Source: Dethiosulfatibacter sp.
GTDB taxonomy: Bacteria > Bacillota_A > Clostridia > Tissierellales > Dethiosulfatibacteraceae
Direction: 5' to 3'
NCBI GenBank assembly: GCA_019084435.1
Contig: JAHRFV010000032.1
Coordinates: 1 to 13,615, forward strand
Length of the DNA stretch: 13,615 bases
The position numbers and the translations under genes are program-made. This document shows, one piece after another, positions 7,288-13,425 of the stretch. Numbering within the stretch: the first letter of the stretch is position 1; each line of letters opens with the position of its first letter. Under the pieces are notes generated by a model. It made no database searches. It worked only from the letters and a program-made list of their open reading frames with translations, and was not told the DNA's origin.

Positions 7288-7416
7288 CCGATGACTAACA
7301 GTGCTAAGACTCCCACTTCTATAAGTGGGAGATAAGCACTGTAGAGTCCCTGGATAACGGTTTCTAAGGCTCAGATGGCGTTTCAAACGCCACCTGAACC
7401 AAAGAACCCTGTTGAT
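7288..7416 (+). mobile_element. IS200/IS605 right-end / omegaRNA-like relic, copy B
   Basis: Same length as copy A, with nine substitutions in 129. Hairpin 1 (7293-7348) is identical in its arms. In hairpin 2 (7368-7400) GGTG/CACC of copy A becomes GGCG/CGCC, a paired change that keeps the stem, although two other changes give mismatches. The left edge is preceded by TTTAT (7283-7287), as in copy C. The right edge is the shared GTTGAT, after which the two copies diverge. It lies between the SurA_N-like gene and its terminator, as if inserted in the 3' untranslated region. No transposase is present. Confidence 0.6.
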
Positions 7417-7432
7417 TTGAAAGCAAAGGTTG

Positions 7433-7470
7433 AAAAATAGTAGAGGAACTTAGTTTCCTCTACTATTTTT
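7433..7470 (+). terminator. Rho-independent terminator (possibly bidirectional)
   Basis: A 16-bp perfect stem (arms 7433-7448 and 7455-7470, core AGTAGAGGAA / TTCCTCTACT) with a six-base loop, flanked by an A-run on the left and a T-run on the right (ATTTTTTTG). It ends transcripts from the SurA_N-like gene and from repeat copy B, and isolates the sigma-factor operon that follows. Confidence 0.9.
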
Positions 7471-7510
7471 TTGTTAGTATAAGCGTGATTTGATTTAGAA
7501 TTAAGAAATT

Positions 7511-7545
7511 GTCGTTCACGCCCTTTATTAAGTCGTTTACGCCCT
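7511..7545 (+). promoter_or_regulatory. Tandem direct repeats, likely activator binding site
   Basis: GTCGTTCACGCCCT (7511-7524) and GTCGTTTACGCCCT (7532-7545) differ at one base and start 21 bases apart, which places both on the same face of the helix. They end five bases before a -35 box. This spacing and position are typical of sites for dimeric activators such as LytTR- or OmpR-type response regulators. I see no further copy in the window. Confidence 0.65.
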
Positions 7546-7550
7546 AAGTA

Positions 7551-7578
7551 TTGCATTGTATTCTTACTATGGTAAAAT
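7551..7578 (+). promoter_or_regulatory. SigA-type promoter of the sigma/anti-sigma/secreted-protein operon
   Basis: TTGCAT (7551-7556), a 16-base spacer, and TAAAAT (7573-7578) preceded by TGG, giving an extended -10. The -35 is weak, which fits a need for activator bound at the repeats just upstream. Transcription would start near 7585 and leave a leader of about 140 bases before the sigma gene. The leader has no gene; I see no clear second promoter in it. Confidence 0.55.
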
Positions 7579-7724
7579 ATACCAAAATAAGAGTTTAGAT
7601 CTGTTCTCAAATGATCACATAGCCTAGAAATATTAGAAAATAGAATATCTTTACTCGATACAGTAAAAATACTAGAAAACTAATTATATTATTTTAACTA
7701 TTCAAGATATGAAGGAAGGTTTAG

Positions 7725-8285
7725 ATGATAGCATTTTTAATGACTATAAAAGATGAAAAAACAAGAAGCAAGTTAGAAAAAATTTATAATACATATCTTA
7801 GAGATATGTATATAACAGCCTATTCCATACTAAAAGACCATCATGAATCTCAAGATATAGTCCAAGAAGCGATAATACGTGTATCTAAAAATTTGTATAA
7901 AATTTCTGATATAAAGTGTAAGAAAACAAGGGCATATCTGGTTATTATAGTAAGGAACCTTTCATACAATGCATACAATAGACGAAAAGGCATTGTTATG
8001 TTGGAACATGAAGAAATCAATAGATTGCCAGATGATGAAACTTTAATAGAAGAAGATTTTATAAAAATGGAAATGAGTAATGAAATAATAAAGCATCTTA
8101 CACAAATACATTCACCTTATGCAGATATATTGACATTGCGATACTACCATGAATTAGAGATTAAAGAAATCTCTATAATACTGGATATCACCGAAAATAA
8201 CGTCAGTGCAAGAATTCATAGAGCATTAAGAACGCTAAAAATAATAATGGAAAAAGAAGGAATGGATTATGAAAAAACAGTCTAA
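7725..8285 (+). CDS. ECF-type RNA polymerase sigma factor
   Basis: A 186-aa ECF sigma factor. Region 2 covers about residues 14-85: KIYNTYLRDMYITAYSILKDHHESQDIVQEAIIRV followed by TRAYLVIIVRNLSYNAYNRRK. Region 4 covers about 117-176, with HSPYADILTLRYYHELEIKEIS and a helix-turn-helix ILDITENNVSARIHRALRTLK. GAAGGAAGG (7711-7719) lies five bases before the ATG; an in-frame ATG six codons on is less well placed. Its end overlaps the anti-sigma gene by 17 bases, so the two are translationally coupled. It is much more AT-rich than, and not closely similar to, the sigma factor at 318-815. Likely targets are its own operon and the secreted protein genes, but no ECF promoter could be defined by eye. 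Confidence 0.93.
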   Translation: MIAFLMTIKDEKTRSKLEKIYNTYLRDMYITAYSILKDHHESQDIVQEAIIRVSKNLYKISDIKCKKTRAYLVIIVRNLSYNAYNRRKGIVMLEHEEINRLPDDETLIEEDFIKMEMSNEIIKHLTQIHSPYADILTLRYYHELEIKEISIILDITENNVSARIHRALRTLKIIMEKEGMDYEKTV

Positions 8286-9012
8286 TGAAGAAATAGAAAG
8301 ACTTGAAAAATTAAATCAAATGTTTCTATACAATACTGGATATGAGCATGTAAAAAATATAGACAGAGAAACAGATGAAATTTTAGAAAAATTTAAAGAT
8401 ATTGAAATCCCTGAAAGCCTTAACAAATGGTTTCTGGACTACAATGAAAAGATTGAAAAAAGGAAAAGAATTAAAAAAGTTAAAAAAACTGCTGTAGAGA
8501 TCAGTAAAAAAGTGGCAGTAATATTTATGATAATAAGCTTAGCAAGTTCAATAATAATAATGACTGTAGAAGCAATAAGAACTAATTTTTTTAATATTAT
8601 TATAGAAACATATCAAAAATACAGTTCAATATCTCTTCAAGAAGAAATAGATAATAACTTTGTAGATGAATTTCCAGCTGACTGGGAAGACTATTACTAC
8701 CCTACATTCATACCGGATAATTTTAAATTGATTTCTACAAATGAATTTGGGAGCAGTAAACATATCACATTTGAGAATAATTCGAGTCAATATATAAAAA
8801 TCATACAAAGCGGTATGAACTTTGAATCGCAAATAGATACAGAAGGTGCCACCATCATAGAAATTGATGTAAATGGAAATGAAGGCATGTTGATAGAAAA
8901 AGACAAACAATTTATTCTAATATGGAACAATAATGAAAGAATTTTTAGAATTCAAAGCAGTTTAGATAGAAATACTATAATAAAAATCGCTAATAATCTA
9001 GAAAAAAAATAA
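8269..9012 (+). CDS. Transmembrane anti-sigma factor with DUF4367-like outer domain
   Basis: A 247-aa single-pass membrane protein. The cytoplasmic part (1-80) is highly charged and helical and ends in a lysine-rich stretch (EKRKRIKKVKK). A membrane helix spans about 82-103 (VAVIFMIISLASSIIIMTV). The outer domain at about 143-245 follows the DUF4367 pattern: YYPTFIPDNFKLIS, then ITFENNSSQYIKIIQS, IDTEGATIIEIDVNGNEGML, FILIWNNNERIFRIQS and a final helix NTIIKIANNLEKK. DUF4367 domains are commonly the outer part of anti-sigma proteins in Firmicutes. The 17-base overlap with the sigma gene supports the pairing. The inferred job is to bind the sigma factor until an outside signal, possibly on the secreted products, releases it. 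The end of this gene is duplicated at about 5870-5935. Confidence 0.85.
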   Translation: MKKQSNEEIERLEKLNQMFLYNTGYEHVKNIDRETDEILEKFKDIEIPESLNKWFLDYNEKIEKRKRIKKVKKTAVEISKKVAVIFMIISLASSIIIMTVEAIRTNFFNIIIETYQKYSSISLQEEIDNNFVDEFPADWEDYYYPTFIPDNFKLISTNEFGSSKHITFENNSSQYIKIIQSGMNFESQIDTEGATIIEIDVNGNEGMLIEKDKQFILIWNNNERIFRIQSSLDRNTIIKIANNLEKK

Positions 9013-9092
9013 AAAGTTTCAAATTAAGTGTAAGAAATCATCGTCTTAAATGGTTATATCTAGTGAAGGCCAATTTAAGGAGGTGATAAGAT

Positions 9093-9521
9093 TTGAAACG
9101 GAGACTTTTTAAAATCATACTATGTATTATGATTATATCAACAGTGATATCAATTAATGTAAGTGCAGTTGAAGAATTTAAAGAAATAAACATAGAACCA
9201 CAGCCAAGATTTTCTAATATTACGGCCTTTGACAATGAATTCTATATTACCTCATCTGGAAGAGCTATGTTAACATCGGTTATTGATGCTAGAGATGCTG
9301 ATGAGGTAAAAATTATTATTTGGCTACAAAGATATTCTAGTGGAAACTGGGATACCATCAAAAGTTGGTCAGCTAGAAAAGCAGGAACTTTCACTGGACT
9401 AAGTGAGAGTTGGTACGTTCTAAGTGGATACCAGTATAGAATGGTTTCATTTGGATACGTTTACGGTGGCGGAAGCTTATTAGAGTCTACGACTTACATA
9501 AGTCAGTCTGTAATTTATTAG
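9093..9521 (+). CDS. Small secreted beta-rich protein, DUF6147-like
   Basis: 142 aa with a classical signal peptide (MKRRLFKIILCIMIISTVIS then INVSA) and an expected cut after VSA at residue 25. The mature part starts acidic (EEFKEINIEPQPRFSNI) and continues with beta strands rich in Tyr, Ser, Trp and Gly: a WLQRYSSGNWDTIKSWSA segment, then SWYVLSGYQYRMVSFGYVYG and STTYISQSVIY. This layout resembles small clostridial secreted proteins filed as DUF6147; that match is from memory. The start is TTG, fixed by AAGGAGGTGAT (9078-9088), an almost perfect anti-16S match that implies heavy translation. A remnant of its 5' half lies at 5870-6096 and one of its 3' half at 11017-11242. Function unknown. 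Confidence 0.8.
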   Translation: MKRRLFKIILCIMIISTVISINVSAVEEFKEINIEPQPRFSNITAFDNEFYITSSGRAMLTSVIDARDADEVKIIIWLQRYSSGNWDTIKSWSARKAGTFTGLSESWYVLSGYQYRMVSFGYVYGGGSLLESTTYISQSVIY

Positions 9522-9532
9522 GAGGTATTAGC

Positions 9533-10183
9533 ATGGAAAAGTATAGAAGGATAGTTTTAAAAGAAAGTAAGAGTATTATGAAAAGAACAAAGAAAATAAT
9601 ATCTTTATTGTTAGTTGTTTGTTTAATGAGTCTGATCCCAATTAATGGTTATGCTTCGGATTTATCAAGCAGTAATCAAGTATTTACTGATGATGTTTTG
9701 GGTGATTTTACAGTGGAAAGAATTATTGAAAATGGTAAGGTTACAGTTTACGCAAAATCATTAGACGGTACCATATTGCATACTGCCATAAATGATAATG
9801 GAAATCTGTTTTTAGATGGAGAGATAATTAATACACAAATTGTCAGTAGTCCATACATTAATGAAAAACTCTCTTTTGGCTATATTCCTTTATCAATTAA
9901 TTGGGGGCAATGGCAGTATTCTGAGTTAGAATTTGACAGTGATGGGATGACCACTGCTGCAATATTTGCAATTTTATCAGCTTTATCACCATGGGTTTCG
10001 TTATCAGCTTTAATAGATGTTGCTTCCGCGATTGTCGGAAATTATGACAATGTACAAATTGGAATTTGGATTCGTTATGGAAGTGATGATACATATTTTT
10101 ACTATGAAAGAGATACAATATTCTATGGAGATGGAAGTTATTTATATGGACCAGTTCGTGATTCTGGTAGAGAATTTCTATAA
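9533..10183 (+). CDS. Secreted protein with internal hydrophobic segment, unknown function
   Basis: 216 aa. GGAGGT at 9521-9526, overlapping the stop of the preceding gene, sits six bases before the ATG at 9533, so the two genes are coupled. An ATG at 9578 would give a tidier signal peptide (KRTKKIISLLLVVCLMSLIP, cut after GYA) but has a poor ribosome site; from 9533 the n-region is long (21 residues). The mature part opens with a strand-rich domain (GDFTVERIIENGKVTVYAKSL, then ILHTAINDNGNLFLDGE), then a 30-residue hydrophobic stretch (about 140-170, TAAIFAILSALSPWVSLSAL then IDVASAIVG), and ends in a Tyr/Gly-rich tail. This arrangement, an N-terminal strand domain before an apolar segment, faintly recalls geobacillin-26-like bacteriocins, but I could not confirm any family. 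No cysteines remain after the signal region. Confidence 0.75.
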   Translation: MEKYRRIVLKESKSIMKRTKKIISLLLVVCLMSLIPINGYASDLSSSNQVFTDDVLGDFTVERIIENGKVTVYAKSLDGTILHTAINDNGNLFLDGEIINTQIVSSPYINEKLSFGYIPLSINWGQWQYSELEFDSDGMTTAAIFAILSALSPWVSLSALIDVASAIVGNYDNVQIGIWIRYGSDDTYFYYERDTIFYGDGSYLYGPVRDSGREFL

Positions 10184-10328
10184 CACTTAAATCAAATTTA
10201 GAGCCAACAAGAATAAGGAGATTTAGCGTTTAATTAGTAAAAAATAAAGCAATTAACAACCTCATGTTCTTAAAAAAAACATAATAAAAATTACTTTTTG
10301 CATGGAATTCAATTTGAAATAAATAATT

Positions 10329-10367
10329 TATGATTAGAAGCATTTTTAATTAATGCTTCTAATCATA
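10329..10367 (+). other. 16-bp perfect palindrome before the RDD gene
   Basis: Arms TATGATTAGAAGCATT (10329-10344) and AATGCTTCTAATCATA (10352-10367) around a seven-base loop. There is no T-run after it, so it is a poor terminator as it stands. It ends six bases before the GAGGTG ribosome site (10374-10379). It could stall or process the upstream message, stabilise the downstream one, or be a protein-binding site. The 10184-10328 stretch before it holds no gene I can support. Confidence 0.7.
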
Positions 10368-10387
10368 GTAAACGAGGTGTGTAGAAA

Positions 10388-10996
10388 ATGACTGATAAAA
10401 AACAATATATAGGAGAAAATATGACAATAAAAGAAAATGGAAATTCAACAAATTCAAATCAAGAAACCAGTTATGCATCTACTGAAAGAAATGAAGTTAA
10501 CCATCCCTTCCATCCATGGCGAAGATACTTTGCTAGAGTGTTTGATATAGCTGTATATAATATCACTTGGTTAAGTTTTCTTAGATTTACCTTTCATGTG
10601 AACTTGATAGGAAGAAGTAGAATATTAGATTCATATATAGCAATAGGTATGATGTTATTTTTAGAACCATTGTGGTTGCATTTCTTTAGAACTACACCTG
10701 GAAAAGCAATCTTAGGAATAAGAATAGAAGATTTTAATGGTAAAAATCTTACATATAGGCAAGGATTTGATAGAACATTTGGAGTAATAGTATCAGGATT
10801 GGGATTCAATATTCCTATTTATGACCTTATTCGTCTTTGGAAAAGCTATAATCTGTGTAAAGATAAGAAAATTCAACCCTGGAATGAATCAACTTCATAT
10901 ATTATTAAGGATACAAAACTTTTTAGAACTTTTTTATATATAGCGATACATATAGCTATATTTGCTATATTTTTTAACATAATATCTACACAATAA
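10388..10996 (+). CDS. RDD family membrane protein
   Basis: 202 aa. The first ~43 residues are polar (rich in N, S, E, T), then PWRRYFARVFDIAVYNITWL, the R..D signature that names the RDD family. A second hydrophobic span follows (IAIGMMLFLEPLWLHFF), then the family's conserved loop TTPGKAILGIRIEDFNGKNL with TYRQGFDRT. A last membrane helix lies near the C-terminus (LYIAIHIAIFAIFFNII, about 182-198). GAGGTG lies eight bases before the ATG. RDD proteins are of uncertain function; some are linked to ion or solute movement and others lie beside exported peptides. Here it follows two secreted-protein genes on the same strand, which would fit a helper or self-protection role, but that is inference. 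Confidence 0.88.
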   Translation: MTDKKQYIGENMTIKENGNSTNSNQETSYASTERNEVNHPFHPWRRYFARVFDIAVYNITWLSFLRFTFHVNLIGRSRILDSYIAIGMMLFLEPLWLHFFRTTPGKAILGIRIEDFNGKNLTYRQGFDRTFGVIVSGLGFNIPIYDLIRLWKSYNLCKDKKIQPWNESTSYIIKDTKLFRTFLYIAIHIAIFAIFFNIISTQ

Positions 10997-11016
10997 CTAC
11001 CGCCTAATCGAAATGT

Positions 11017-11242
11017 GTATTTGGCGATAGAAGAGTGCAACATTTGGCTACAAAGATATTCTAGTGGAAACTGGGATAGTATTAATAATTGGTCAATTAG
11101 AAAAGATGGAACTTTCACTGGATTAAGTAAGAGTTGGTACGTTCTGAGTGGATATCTGTATAGAATGGTTTCATTTGGATATGTTTACGGTAGCGGAAGC
11201 TTATTAGAGTCTACGACTTAGATAAGTCAGCCTGTGGCATGG
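11017..11242 (+). pseudogene. 3' half of the small secreted protein gene, decayed paralog
   Basis: Reads IWLQRYSSGNWDSINNWSIR and onward, with eight differences from the intact protein over 59 aligned residues, then a TAG (11219-11221) where the intact copy has TAC, with ISQPVAW still readable after it. The N-terminal half and signal peptide are missing. A GTG at 11015 could open a 68-aa frame, but there is no ribosome site, so I do not regard it as a working gene. It matches 9318-9515 of the intact copy, nearly the complement of the piece kept at 5870-6096. Confidence 0.88.
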
Positions 11243-11552
11243 TAATACCGAGGGTCACTTTTATGAACACTGTGGGTCAAACAAAAGAATTCAATAGGTC
11301 ATTTCAAACGAAATATTCAAGCAACAGTGTGTGCCTGACATCAATCTCAATAATAAGGAGTAACTTTTTTATTCTGCAGTAGATTGAAGCAAGAGTTCAT
11401 CACACTTATATTGATAATAAAGATTCTATGATATATTTGGGTCAGAGGTTGCAACTAGCCGTATTGTATGACCTATAAAAGGGTCAAGTAACAAATCGAT
11501 AAAGATACAGAAATTTGTAGCGGAAAGTACAATTTTAGGGAGGATTATTGTT
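11243..11552. other. Gene-free stretch with repeated GGGTCA hexamers
   Basis: No coding frame I can support. GGGTCA occurs at 11252, 11274, 11439 and 11481, with a related AGGTCA at 11296, which is far more than expected by chance in so AT-rich a region. The last one forms an inverted repeat, TGACC (11469-11473) with GGTCA (11482-11486), around a TATAAA that could be a -10 (11474-11479; TTGCAA at 11449-11454 is a possible -35 but 19 bases away). An AAGGAG near 11355 has no start codon after it. Confidence 0.5.
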
Positions 11553-12221
11553 ATGACAAGGAAAATTATTGTTTTATTCTTACTATGCCTATATGCTTTA
11601 GTGAGTATTGCAAATTTGAAAGTAGTTTATGCTGAAGAAGCTAGTTCTACACAATTAGTAGCTTATTCAAACTATAAAAACATTGTATCTAAGGAAACTA
11701 TGGAGTTTAACGAAAAAAAACAAATAATAGAGCAACTGATTCAGAATGGATTGGATGAACAAGAAGCATCTAGATTACTAAATAACAAAGGTCAACAAGT
11801 ACTAAATGATCCAGGAGACTATAAAATAGAATATTCACCTCTAAGATATGCTTCAGTTGAAGGTTGGGTAAGTGGTGTGCCAGCCGGTGGTGTATATATG
11901 GAATATGGAGGGAGTTTTTACTATGATCCGGAAGCAGGAGCATCAGAAACAGTTACTGTGAATTTTGGAGGAGTGCATGGGAGCATTAGCATCAGTTTGA
12001 ATATAGGCATGAGAACAGGTTACGTGACAGGTTACAGTGTTAATGTTCCGGAGCAGGGATATTATAGATTGTGGGCCCAAAACACTTATCAAGTTCAGAA
12101 ATATATTATTTATAAACGAGTATGGATTGATGATTTTATAGGATACCAATGGCAAGAATGGAGCGGTGGCCAAACAAAAGTAATATATTCTACGCAGCTT
12201 ATTCCCATTGAGGTTAGATGA
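11553..12221 (+). CDS. Secreted protein of unknown function, beta-rich
   Basis: 222 aa with a clear signal peptide (MTRKIIVLFLLCLYALVSIA...) and likely cut after VYA at residue 27. The first ~65 mature residues are helical and charged (EFNEKKQIIEQLIQNGLDEQ, then EASRLLNNK) and could act as a propeptide or a binding arm. The rest is rich in Gly, Tyr and alternating strands (GGVYMEYGGSFYYDPEAG, VNFGGVHGSISISLNIGM, YYRLWAQNTYQV, KRVWIDDFIGYQWQEWSGG), suggesting a compact beta fold or carbohydrate/wall-binding surface. GGGAGGA lies about ten bases before the ATG. The stop overlaps the next gene's ATG (ATGA at 12218), so the two are translated together. No family recognised. Confidence 0.75.
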   Translation: MTRKIIVLFLLCLYALVSIANLKVVYAEEASSTQLVAYSNYKNIVSKETMEFNEKKQIIEQLIQNGLDEQEASRLLNNKGQQVLNDPGDYKIEYSPLRYASVEGWVSGVPAGGVYMEYGGSFYYDPEAGASETVTVNFGGVHGSISISLNIGMRTGYVTGYSVNVPEQGYYRLWAQNTYQVQKYIIYKRVWIDDFIGYQWQEWSGGQTKVIYSTQLIPIEVR

Positions 12222-12676
12222 AGATGTATAGAAATTTAAAAGGTAAAAAAAGTTTTAATTCTGCAATGCTAACAATAGTCATACTGCTTTTATTTGGATG
12301 TGGTAAGGCATTAGATCCTCAGACATCTTTAGAACTTGTAGGTACTTACCATAGAGAAATAGCTTCTTCAGAAACGAGAGATGAAGAGTATTTTATTTTT
12401 ATGTTGGATCAGATAGAGAATCAAAAGTACTACCGTTATAGAATAGAGAATAATAACAAGGCGATAATCTTGGATAATGGAAGTTACACGGAGAGGGATA
12501 AATTAATAACGCTTTACAGTGAACAAAGTGGTGATACAATACATGTCATTCATGTGGAAAAAGAAATATATTTATTTGATGCTGAAAAAAACATTGTATT
12601 TGATTATATTAAGATAACCGATGTTCCTTTTTTTCAGTGGGTTTCTATCAGTGATTTTAATTTATCCGATGACTAA
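12218..12676 (+). CDS. Putative lipoprotein, 3' end altered by repeat copy C
   Basis: 152 aa. A basic start (MKMYRNLKGKK) and hydrophobic run end in LLLFGCG, a lipobox with the lipidated cysteine near residue 28, so the protein is tethered on the outer face of the membrane. The rest has strand-rich segments with Tyr/Arg pairs (YYRYRIENNNKAIILDNGSY, KLITLYSEQSGDTIHVIHV) but no family I know. The four-base overlap with the secreted protein gene suggests a functional pair, for instance exported protein and its surface partner or immunity factor (inference). The last three residues (S-D-D) and the TAA lie inside repeat copy C, so the original C-terminus may have been longer or different. Confidence 0.75.
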   Translation: MKMYRNLKGKKSFNSAMLTIVILLLFGCGKALDPQTSLELVGTYHREIASSETRDEEYFIFMLDQIENQKYYRYRIENNNKAIILDNGSYTERDKLITLYSEQSGDTIHVIHVEKEIYLFDAEKNIVFDYIKITDVPFFQWVSISDFNLSDD

Positions 12677-12724
12677 CAGTGCTAAGACCCCCACTTCTAT
12701 AAGTGGGATATAAGCACTGTTGAT
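12666..12724 (+). mobile_element. IS605-end-like relic, copy C, internally deleted
   Basis: Keeps the left edge after TTTAT (12661-12665), hairpin 1 with minor changes (CCCCACTT/AAGTGGGAT inside AGTGCT/AGCACT), and then jumps directly from AGCACTG to TTGAT. In copies A and B the terminal TTGAT is preceded by CCCTG, so the missing ~70 bases lie between two CTG trinucleotides. The junction with the upstream lipoprotein gene supplies that gene's stop codon. Confidence 0.6.
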
Positions 12725-12858
12725 TCCTCTTAGTAAATCCATTTGACTAAGATTCTGATAGGTTACGATTCAAAACATCCATATTATTATCAAATTCAAT
12801 AAAATATGATAAATATGTCCTATAAAAGAACTTTACTTATCGTTTATAAAGCAACAGC

Positions 12859-13425
12859 AATGCTTTAATAAAAATAGCAGTTGTTCATTATATGTTCGGT
12901 TATATTCACCCATTCTATAATGGCAATGGCAGACTCAGTAGATTCATAAGCAGTTACCTCCTTTCAAAAGAACTAGAAAAAATCGTAGCTTATCAACTCT
13001 CTAAAGCCATATTTTCTAATGTTAATGCCTACTATAAGATGTTTAAGATTACAAATGATCCAATCAACAAAGGAGATTTAACCTATTTTGTGATTAGATT
13101 TTTAGAAATTATTGAAAAAGCACTAGCTGATCTAAATGAGGCTTTAAATGAAAGAAAAAACAAATTGGATTTGTTTTCTCAAAAAATTGGTTTACTATCT
13201 AGTGAAGACAACATAAAAAAACAGATTATGGAGATGTTATTGAAAAATACATTATTTGGCGAAGAAGGTCTATCTGTTTATGAATTAGAAGATTTAACAG
13301 ATTTTGGGTTGACAAAAATAAGAGAAGTCATCAGAACATTGGATGAAGAGAAACTTCTTAGAATAGGAAAAGAAGGCAGAAAAATGCTTTATGATTTTGA
13401 CTTAAACTCTCTGCAAACCATCTAA
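12859..13425 (+). pseudogene. Fic family protein, 5'-truncated
   Basis: Fic enzymes usually transfer AMP from ATP to a hydroxyl side chain of a target protein. The active motif HPFYNGNGRLSR is complete at 12907-12942 (catalytic His, phosphate-binding GNGR). The protein-like sequence starts before the first ATG (12892): NALIKIAVVHYMFGYIHPFY reads like normal Fic sequence from about 12859, but a TAA stands at 12847-12849 and there is no start or ribosome site. The N-terminal ~100-200 residues of a usual Fic protein, including any inhibitory helix, are missing. The C-terminal half has a helical stretch and a winged-helix-like end (GLSVYELEDLTDFGLTKIRE and EKLLRIGKEGRKMLYDFDL). A start at 12892 would give 177 aa, but I regard it as a relic. 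Confidence 0.8.

Noticed and set aside
7383..7610. Minus-strand 75-aa ORF across repeat B, terminator and promoter
   Set aside because: It runs through a terminator hairpin, the operator repeats and the end of a repeat element, has no ribosome site and reads as low-complexity noise.
9013..9092. ECF-type promoter in the leader before the small secreted protein gene
   Set aside because: A CGTC near 9043 is tempting, but no partner -35 at a suitable distance could be found, and the conserved leader may be kept for other reasons.
11015..11221. 68-aa ORF as a functional small secreted protein
   Set aside because: It has no ribosome site and no signal peptide, and its homology with the intact gene continues past an in-frame TAG; it is a decayed copy.
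12666..12724. Copy C hairpin as a rho-independent terminator of the lipoprotein gene
   Set aside because: The stem could slow polymerase, but no T-run follows it, and it is better explained as part of the repeated element.
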